This document shows, piece by piece, positions 46,469-57,300 of a DNA stretch of 64,000 nucleotides; within the stretch, counting starts at the first letter, position 1; each line of letters begins with the position of its first letter. The DNA lies in assembly GCF_003576645.1 (NCBI RefSeq), contig NC_044923.1, positions 16,881,587 through 16,945,586 on the forward strand, given 5' to 3'. This DNA is from Ipomoea triloba. Taxonomy: Eukaryota > Streptophyta > Magnoliopsida > Solanales > Convolvulaceae. A program made the translations under genes and the position numbers. The notes beneath the pieces are model-generated. The model searched no databases and had not been told where the DNA came from. It saw only the letters and a program-made list of their open reading frames with translations.

Positions 46469-47683
46469 TTTATAAACTCTCAAAAAAAAAACTAATTTTG
46501 AAAAATTACACTTTAGAGTGGGTGTAATTTTTGTTGCTAATTAAGATGAGGTTACAATAGTACCATAATGGTATATTTAGTTATTATTTTGATAAATGAA
46601 GTTATTTTTAACAAAAATTTAAACAATAGGTAACTGACAAAGATTTGAAATGGGAAAGCCGGAAAGAGGAGAGGGTATGTATTACGGGGGAAGTTATGGT
46701 TTGGAATTATACTTGGCTTCCTTCTGATCCGCCATCTTGATGCCTAAAGGAAGTGGGGGTAATTGTGATGGAGATATGAGTTATGGGCTTGGTATTGGAC
46801 TTAGTTTGGTCAAGGTTCAAGGGAGATGGGTCGACGAAGGAGAGGCCGGTTCGAAGCATGGCTGGGGTGTTGCCCGCCAACGCATGTCCGACCGCAATCA
46901 TTATTGTGTGAACCATGGTTACTTTTAACTGATTGTATGTAAATGACTTATAAGGAAATAAATATATTGTGCTAATTTATTAACTCTTAAATTACTTTTA
47001 CAATTTTATTTATTTATCTATCTATCTATCTATCTATTATTATTATTATTATTATTGAAATCAAAAAGAAAATTATTATTGTTGTTACAAAAAAAAAAAA
47101 TGATAAAGCAAATGAAAAACAATAAGAGAAATATAAATATTAAAGATGGCAAGTGTAAAATAATTATTTTATAATTAAGATGAATCAGCTAACAAAAAAC
47201 TATACTCTTATTAATTTTTCAAATTTTGACTTATTGCTTCAATAAGTTAATTAATATAATTAATGATAAAATGCTTAAAGTAGTTTATTGAACAATTAAA
47301 TTGGCCAAACTTAATTAAATAAGCTAAAATTAACTTACAGCTATGCTATCAAATAGACCGAGCAGCCATAATCTTCTAGCAGTTTGATATATCCTCCTGA
47401 TATGGTCAAGTTTCATCACCCACGTGACTCATCATAGGAGAATGCATGTGTCATGCTACGTAGTTGCCAAGTGCCATCCAACACAACAACTGTACTAGCC
47501 ATGCATGCATATATAGGAAAAATAAACAATGTTTCTTTATTCATTCAATTCGCATCAAAATCATAAACATGACAAAATTAAACAATAATATAGGCAGAAT
47601 TGAGTCAAATATATAATAAATGCAGAAAGTGGGTGAGTGCGTGGGTGATCAGATCAGAGCAGAGCAGAGAAGAAAGAAGAAAG
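46469..47683. other. intergenic region upstream of WAT1-related gene
   Basis: 46655-46930 has a GC-richer stretch with open frames on both strands that I do not recognise. (TATC)n and (ATT)n microsatellites lie near 47017-47056. The last 250 bp should hold the WAT1 promoter and leader; ccacgtgactca near 47421 contains a CACGTG G-box, and a TATA-like gcatatataggaa is near 47505. Confidence 0.4.
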
Positions 47684-50600
47684 ATGAAGGAGAGGTTGGG
47701 GATGATGGTGCTGTTAGTGGTAGTGGTGTGTTTGGAAGTAGGAATGAACACACTCAATAAAGCTGCCACCACAAGAGGGATGAGTAACTTCATCTTTGTT
47801 GTCTATTCTAATGCCTTGGCTTTACTTCTCCTTCTTCCTTCAACTATTCTCTATCACAGGTAGCTATATCTTCTCTTTATATATACACACATTCGACTTT
47901 TATTTTCACGACTACGAGATTATTTTCATATTTGGTTAAACAAAAGATCGTGAGAACAATATGAGTGCACATAATATCCTAAATGGATGTATAATGGAGG
48001 TGTTTAATTGGTAAATACTTGTTAGCTGATTGGCTAGTGGTTTTTAGTTGATATCATTAGCTGATTATAGAAAGATATTTGATATATTAGCTGCTTTGGA
48101 TTACATGTAAAATGACTTTTTCAAAACAACTTGATAAATTAGTTGTTTTTGATTACATGTAAAGTGACTTTTTCAAAAAGTTGTTTTGAGTATTTTTTTT
48201 GGGAATTCTAGTGTTTTTGGAGTAATAAGCTTTTAGAAAAAGGTAAGTACTCGGACACACTCATATTAGATGCTTAACCTAGTTAAAGAGCTAATAGTGG
48301 TCAAACAAGTCAAAATTTGCTCATAAGCTAACTAGGTTACCGTTTATAACTACTCCCAAAGTCTTGACCATCATCTAGGCATGTATCTTTGGGAGAAGTT
48401 AGAGTGCATTCATATAATAAAATGCGTGTACTCATGTAGTTGGTCGCACGGTTTCACGTTAATCAAAGTGATGACTGAACTTAACCCTCCATCATAGTTC
48501 ATTAATGGTTAAAGGTTTTAGTAAAAAAAACAATACGAATCAATTTTATAAATTGAAAATTTGTAAGAGTGTGATTCATTTTATAATTATCACAAATTTA
48601 AAAGTTTAGTAATGATAAGATCTTAACGTTTAAATTTTTTAAGATGGAGAATGTGGATATATACATACTTTTTACATGGAAGATATTCATCATGACTGTA
48701 ATGTATGCAGACTGAAGCCTCCACCTGTATTGACGTTTGGTATTTTCGGTAGAATTTGTGTAACAGCTCTGCTAAGGTAATTGATTCATTTATTTACTAT
48801 TTTTTAAATTTTTGTGCACTCTAATTATAAGCTAATTTATTATATTCCGACCCACTCTTGGTTCTTCAATTATAATAACATTTTCACTTTTAATCTCAAT
48901 TTTGATTTATTCAGTTTTAGTACTCGACTTCTTAAAAAAAATTCTTTTTAATTTAAAATGTCAGTGAATATGACATGGAAATGTTTAATTTGGTTAAATT
49001 TTCACGTATGGAAAGACCTGCCAGTCAATTTTATCATTGGTTAAAAATTTACCGTCCATCATGTTTATCATTGGTTAAAAATTTTTGTAAACAAAGACCT
49101 GAAGTCAATTTTATAAATATTAATAAATTTTTATATTTATAATATTTATAAAATTGACTTCAACCTTTTTTCATTATCTTTTAGCAACCATCAATCATTA
49201 ATCTACTCAAATAGATAGATCATATCAGTTCAACCACTCTTCCCTTGGGAATGTGCGAACTACTTTGTACAACTTGTAATGTTGAATTGTGTAACTGCTA
49301 CTACCTAATTGTCAAATTTGTAATGGCTGATTGTACACTTAAAAAATGACTATCAAAACACACTATAGAGCATTATTTTTCAAAAAAATGCGGTGACAAT
49401 TTTTTAATTAATTTGAACTTACGATTGTGAATACATAGTTGTGCAACCGCTACTATTGAATTGGGCAGTTTGCACACGAAACCTCACTAGTATGAAAACA
49501 GCTTTCTGCGTTTGTTGTACAGATCTTTTTGGATAGTACAATCTGCGTCTATTGTGAAAATGACGTAGATTGTGTGCACTTTTTGCATTTGTTCCTAGTG
49601 AGGAACAGATTATTTTAAGAATATATACATAATAGGCATCTCTTCCTACCCAGCTGTGCAGCCCAAACTTTGCAATATATAGGCATTGAGTATAGCTCTC
49701 CAACTTTGGCCTCCGCAATGGCTAACCTTATTCCCGCCTTCACATTCATATTTGCGGCGGTCGCCGGGTAAATATTTTTCTCCATATAATAACTGTATAC
49801 ATAATATTGTAAATGTTTAATTTTAATATTTTTTTTTTATTACGTGACAACTATTTCAACTATTAAATTTGAGAGAACATGATTAATTGTTTGCAATTCG
49901 AGAGAATATAATTTTTTTTGGGAACACTCATCATTTTTATAAAGTAATATCTGTTTTATACTTTTTCAAACTTTTTTGGTGAGAGAACATGATTAATTGT
50001 TTGCAATAATATGTTATCATAGATGGAGTAATATTTCTGGAGTTTTTTTTTTTTTTTTTTTTTTTACCTAACCCTTAATTTTTTTTTGATCTTTTTGGTC
50101 TAATTCATCATTTTGGGCTTACACATAAAAGCAAATTGTAATTATGAGTTGTAATGGAAGTATCCAAAGAAATTAATTGATGTTTAATTGATGATTAGGA
50201 TGGAAATATTATCATTGAAAGAACCGAGTAGCTTAGCCAAATCTATTGGGACGATCGTTTTGATAACAGGGGCTTTTGTGATTACCTTCTATAAGGGCCC
50301 TCCATTATTGTTGTTTCGACACGCATACTATAACTCTATCCCACACCCTCTACTCCCCCAACAATCAAACTGGATCCTCGGAAGCTTTCTCCTCGTCAAT
50401 TATAGTTTCTTCATCTCGATGTTGCTCCTTGTCCAGGTAAATCTTTGTTGGAATAATTCTTTTGTCACGGTGTATAGAGAAAATTGCATTTTTAGTTATT
50501 CAGAAATTATATTACCTTAAGCAATGTAAGACCTCTCTCTTATTAGAATCTAGTCAATCAATTTGATCTTTAGCAAATTGTTAATTGAGGGGTGTTTGTT

Positions 50601-51622
50601 AAATAGCTGTTAACTGATTTGGGTTAGTGAGTTTGACTAGTTGATAGCATTAGCCGATTGTAGAAACATGTTTGGTAAATTAGCTGTTAGTTGATAGTTG
50701 ATTACATGCAAAATGACTTTTTTTGAGCAGATTTTTGAATTTTAGCATTTTGAAGCAATAAGCCGTTATAAAAAAATTAATTAATCAAACACTCATATCG
50801 GCTATTTAACCAAGTCAAACAACTAATAATTGCCAAACAAGTCAAAATTTGTTGATAAGCTAACTATCTTACCAAACATGGCCTTAGTCTTTTTGGTAGT
50901 GTTGAGTGGAGGTCGGTGATCGAAGGGCCAAGTCCAGCACCAGGTGGCTATCTACGAAAATTGTTGGGTGGAGGCTTAAAGTGGGCCAAAACCAGTTGGT
51001 CAGCCCTAAATTGTCCAGCCGTGAAGCGAGTTAAGGTCTAAAATTTTTTGCTTGTTAGAATACGCGTCTTGCAGGCTTAACCCATGTGAATTGGTGGTGG
51101 GTTAGTCTGCGTGGGCCTGTATGTTGAGTTGCTGCCTGGTGTGTGTGTGTTTGTGGCGTGTGTATACATTACTAAACATTAAACAAACTAAATATTTTAA
51201 TTTCTAAACACGAAAAAATCTAATATTGTTTAGGTTAAATTATTAGAATATATAAAATATAACAATAAATTTTTTCGGAATAAGGATCAAATTGGCCACT
51301 GAACGTAACCTAAAAGTGCAATTAGGCCACTGAATCAAAAAAAAGTTCAATTAGACCATTGAACATTCCAAATGTATTCAATTTCACCTGATAGTAGGTT
51401 ACCATGCATTTCATCAGGTTATTTGCTTATATAGACTATGAGTTGACATTTTAAAATAAATTTTAATAATAAATTATTAAAATAAAAATTAAAGTAATTT
51501 TAAAAATTGAAAAAATAATATAAAAAAAAAAACCTGCGGCCACCCCTACCCCTTTTAATAATACCCTTGTCACCTTGATAGAAAACCTGTGGATGAATCA
51601 AATTTAATTAATTAATTAATTA

Positions 51623-51656
<34 letters not shown>

Positions 51657-54268
51657 TACGGAAACTCAATCTTTTTCACAAAACAATTTTTACTTTATTA
51701 TGGTGTGTGTTTATTTAATTTTTTAAATTATTTTAATATTTTATTTTAATAGTTTATTATTAAAAATTATTTTAAAATGTCGTAAACAAGTATCTGATGA
51801 AATGGATGGTAACCTGCTACCAGGTGAAATTGCATACATTTGGAGTGTTCAGTGGCCTAACCGCACTTTTTTTTGGTTCAGTGGCTTAATTGCACTTTGA
51901 GATAACGTTCAGTGGCCAATTTGGATCTTATTCCAATTTTTTCTTTTAAAATTGGCCCACCAGTTCGCATGACAATCATATTTTAAAAGTCATTTTTTTT
52001 CCTTTTAAAATTGGCCCACAAGCTCACATGACAATCATTATCGTGTGGATCATGGTTCACGCAGTTGTATGGATTATACTATCAAATAATGCACATTCAG
52101 TATAAAAATAATGTACTTTTAGTATATTAAAAATGTACATTATTAAACAAATAATGTACATTTAGTATATTAAAAATGTATTTTTTGCTTTAAAAAAATG
52201 TACTTTTGTTATGGTCCACACAGCACTATGTGGACCATGGTACACACAATAATTTGCTTTCGCTTGAGGGGAGTTACGATTAAAGAATTCTAACTCGCAA
52301 GCTTCACTAGTTGGCCCGCAAAAATTATAACTTGTGATTGAGTAGGCTAGCCCGCATTGACACACTTACTTACTAGGAGGGACGAAATCAATAACTTATT
52401 ATAGAAATCAGGAATTACGTTTCAAAAAATTAAATGAGAGGTCTTACTAGCATAATGTGTAACAAATGTGAATTTTCTAATAGTTGCTTAATTTGTAGTT
52501 GAAGTGTTATGTTTTTCAACATATCAGGCATGGATCTTGAAGGACTACCCAGGAGAGTTAATCTTAACCGTTATCACTTGTGCCCTTGTCACTATACTAT
52601 CAACTATAGTTGCCATGGTTGCTGAAAGGAATGTAAATGCTTGGAAGCTAAGACCAGATATGGAGTTGATAGCTATTTGTTACAATGTGAGTATCATATG
52701 TAGAACAATAATAAAGTAGTATAGTCCAGGACATAACTCAATGGTCGAAAGTCTAGCGTGAGTGTAGTGACCAGTAATTACTCGGATCAAATCCTCAACG
52801 ACAACAAAAGAGGATATCAGTATGGAGAAGAAAGCAAAGCACTCAAATTCTACTTCAATCCCCAGGGTAAGGGGGGGAAGGGCACTCATTAGGTTTAGGG
52901 TTTAATCCTATGTAGAACAATAATAATGAAGTAGTAGAGCCTAGGACATAATTCGGTGTTCGAAACTCTAAGTATGAGTGTAGTATCCAGCGATTACTCG
53001 GATCGGATCCTCAATGAAGGAGGATATTAGTCTAGAAAAAAAACAAAGCACTCAAACCCTACATGCCTACCTCAATCCTCAAGACAATCCTCAAGACAGG
53101 GGGTGAGTGAGTGCGCACTCAGGTTTAGAGTTTAATCCTATAATGAAGTAGTATATATAATTTTGTGAAGAATTTTAAAGTGTTAGATTGAAAGCATATC
53201 AATTTTTACTGGATATAATATTATATATTCGGCGTAAATAAATATACTATAGGTGGTTGTACCTGATACCAATAAATATCGATCTTAGCGTTGCTTATAC
53301 TTTTGTGTGTTACTTAGATTAACTTGAAGTGATTATGGCAGGCAATCATAATGGTTGGGTTTCGGAGTGTTGTGTGTGCTTGGGCTGTGAGGAAGAAAGG
53401 ACCGGTTTTTGTTGCAATGTTCATTCCCCTGGGAATGGTGGCTGCTGTTATCATGGGGGTGACTTTTCTTAAAGATGATCTTTATACTGGAAGGTTAGCT
53501 ACTTATCTTTTTAGTAACGTTATTGTCACAGTTTTCACATTAATTAAATAGGTTATTCTTTATTGAAAAACACTATGGTTATGTTTGGAAAATCTAGTTG
53601 AAAATGTAACTGAAAGCTGAAAGGTAGCTAAAAGTTGAAATGTTAAAAAGTTATAAACTAGAAGCTGAAAACTGAAGAGCTGTTAAGTTAGCTAATTATG
53701 CTTAAAAGTGTTTGGTAGATTTTTTTTTTTGATAAGTTGATAAATGTAAAAGAACTAAAAATGACATTTTCATATAATTTAAATAGTTTTAAATTTTTTA
53801 ATAGATTTGTTTATATATTAAAATTTAATATTTTAAAATGAAACTATTATTCTTGTCTATCTGGATATCCTTTATTCACCAAATAATATCTCCCTAAAAA
53901 GATATAACACTAAATTTTTATAAAGAATAAAATTATATGATTTTTATTTGAGTTAAAGTAATAGGAATATAATACCTTGTGGCGGCTTGGGAAAGCTCAT
54001 TGATGGTCACATTTTACCTTGATTTATGAATGGATGATTGGAGTTGGAACTTTACGGGCGTTTGGTTGGAAAGAATTATGTGGAAAATAAATTGCAATTC
54101 CATGAAAAAAGAATAAAGTGAGAATAAAGTGGGAGTTAAAATTTCAGAGTTTGGTATGTAGAAATAATATTACTGAGAATTTCGATTCCAATATTTGGTA
54201 TACATGAAAATTGAAAGAGAATAAGTAGTAAATTGAAAGAGAATAAGTAGTATGAAGTCCAAAATGCC

Positions 54269-54303
<35 letters not shown>

Positions 54304-57300
54304 CAAGTTTTCAATCACTATTTTATTTTTTTTGAAAGAAAACGTAGCTATTCCATTAATTCATAACATAAAACGTTTACATCAACGATCAATGAAATGG
54401 TAAACCATTCCTTACAGTCAGACATAGAAACAACTTTTCTATGCTATATAAAACTTGAATCGCAGACTGTTTCATAACTAGGAAGCTATGTTCCTTCAAG
54501 GAGCTTAAAGCTTTATCAAAGATCTGGGTCTTCGTCATCATTCTTTTTTGCTCGCCCAGGATAAGATCAACACTTGCCGAAACCAAACTAAACGATTTAT
54601 GCTAATGAAAATGAAAAGCCCGTGAAAGTAATGAGTGGAAAAATGCTCGTGAAAGTAACGAGAGGAAAACACAATAATAGAGAAAATAAAAAGTGAGTAA
54701 AGTCAAAGTAGGGTTGGGAGTTCAAGACTACCAACACAAACCCAATACCTACCTACTATTATTTTATTCAAAGGGAAAGAAAACGGAAGAAGAAGATCTG
54801 TGGCGGTGGTCGGAGGCGGACGGAGCTGCGACGATGGTCGGGGCGGAAGAAGAGCGAGAGCAAACGTAGAAGGTGACCAAAACCGCCGGCTCAAAGCTCC
54901 ATTAGAGCTCCGGCCGGAGGCCGGCGGTGGAAGCCGAAGTTGAGCAGCAGAGAATTGAAAGAGAATAAGTAGTATGAAGTCCAAAATGCCCATTATTATT
55001 TTTATTATTTATTATTATTATTAATGCAAGTTTTCAATCACTATTTTATTTTTTTGAAAGAAAACGTAGCTATTCCATTAATTCATAACATAAAACGTTT
55101 ACATCAACGATCAATGAAATGGTAAACCATTCCTTACAGTCAGACATAGAAACAACTTTTCTATGCTATAAAAACTTGAATCGCAGACTGTTTCATAACT
55201 AGGAAGCTATGTTCCTTCAAGGAGCTTAAAGCTTCATCAAAGATCTGGGTCTTCGTCATCATTCTTTTTTGCTCGCCCAGGATAAGATCAACACTTGCCG
55301 AAACCAAACTAAACGATTTATGCTAATGAAAATGAAAAGCCCGTGAAAGTAACGAGGGAAAAATGCTCGTGAAAGTAACGAGAGGAAAACACAATAATAG
55401 AGAAAATAAAAAGTGGTAAAGTCAAAGTAGGGTTGGGAGTTCAAGACTACCAACACAAACCCAATACCTACCTACTATTATCACTATTTTTTTTTTTGAA
55501 AGAAAACGTAGCTATTCCATTAATTCATAACATAAAACGTTTACATCAACGATCAATGAAATGGTAAACCATTCCTTACAGTCAGACATAGAAACAACTT
55601 TTCTATGCTATATAAAACTTGAATCGCAGACTGTTTCATAACTAGGAAGCTATGTTCCTTCAAGGAGCTTAAAGCTTCATCAAAGATCTGGGTCTTCGTC
55701 ATCATTCTTTTTTGCTCGCCCAGGATAAGATCAACACTTGCCGAAACCAAACTAAACGATTTATGCTAATGAAAATGAAAAGCCCGGAAAAATGCTCGTG
55801 AAAGTAACGAGAGGAAAACACAATAATAGAGAAAATAAAAAGTGTAAAGTCAAAGTAGGGTTGGGAGTTCAAGACTACCAACACAAACCCAATACCTACC
55901 TACTATTATTTTATTCAAAGGGAAAGAAAACGGAAGAAGAAGATCTGTGGCGGTGGTCGGAGGCGGACGGAGCTGCGACGATGGTCGGGGCGGAAGAAGA
56001 GCGAGAGCAAACGTAGAAGGTGACCAAAACCGCCGGCTCAAAGCTCCATTAGAGCTCCGGCCAATGGTAAACCATTCCTTACAGTCAGACATAGAAACAA
56101 CTTTTCTATGCTATAAGAAACTTGAATCGCAGACTGTTTCATAACTAGGAAGCTATGTTCCTTCAAGGAGCTTAAAGCTTCATCAAAGATCTGGGTCTTC
56201 GTCATCATTCTTTTTTGCTCGCCCAGGATAAGATCAACACTTGCCGAAACCAAACTAAACGATTTATGCTAATGAAAATGAAAAGCCGTGAAAGTAAGAA
56301 AAAATGCTCGTGAAAGTAACGAGAGGAAAACACAATAATAGAGAAAATAAAAAGTGGTAAAGTCAAAGTAGGGTTGGGAGTTCAAGACTACCAACACAAA
56401 CCCAATACCTACCTACTATTNNNNNNNNNNNNNNNNNNNNNNNNNCGAAGAGCAGCAGAAAAAGGCGTTTGTTTTAGAGAGAAAAGGGAGGCTAGGTTTT
56501 CAATAACTATTTTATAGAAATAAAGAATACATTCGCTATTATAAACAAAGTTAACAAATACACAACTCATGTCGTTCACTATTACATAGATCGGTGCACA
56601 GAATAAAAATTTTGTTGTTTAAAATTTAGGCAAATACGCTATATACACATATCAAATTTAAATGTTTGGAATTTTGAGAAAACGTACTTGATTAAGGTTG
56701 ACCTAGAATGATTATTGCTTAGGACGATGTTCTCTGCTTGATAGTAGTAGAAGAATAATACAAGCTATAATCTTAAAGGGAAGATCAAACATCAATTTTA
56801 GATTAAAAAAAGAAGGGTAAATTTTATTCAAAGGGAAAGAAAACGGAAGAAGAAGATCTGTGGCGGTGGTCGGAGGCGGACGGAGCTGCGACGATGGTCG
56901 GGGCGGAAGAAGAGCGAGAGCAAACGTAGAAGGTGACCAAAACCGCCGGCTCAAAGCTCCATTAGAGCTCCGGCCGGAGGTGGAAGCCGAAGTTGAGCAG
57001 CAGAAAAAGGCGTTTGTTTTAGAGAGAAAAGGGAGGCTAGGTTTTCAATAACTATTTTATAGAAATAAAGAATACATTCGCTATTATAAACAAAGTTAAC
57101 AAATACACAACTCATGTCGTTCACTATTACATAGATCGGTGCACAGAATAAAAATTTTGTTGTTTAAAATTTAGGCAAATACGCTATATACACATATCAA
57201 ATTTAAATGTTTGGAATTTTGAGAAAACGTACTTGATTAAGGTTGACCTAGAATGATTATTGCTTAGGACGATGTTCTCTGCTTGATAGTAGTAGAAGAA

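Noticed and set aside
47600..47683. N-terminal extension of the WAT1 protein
   Set aside because: It would need a TTG start; the first in-frame ATG at 47684 gives the usual short N-terminus.
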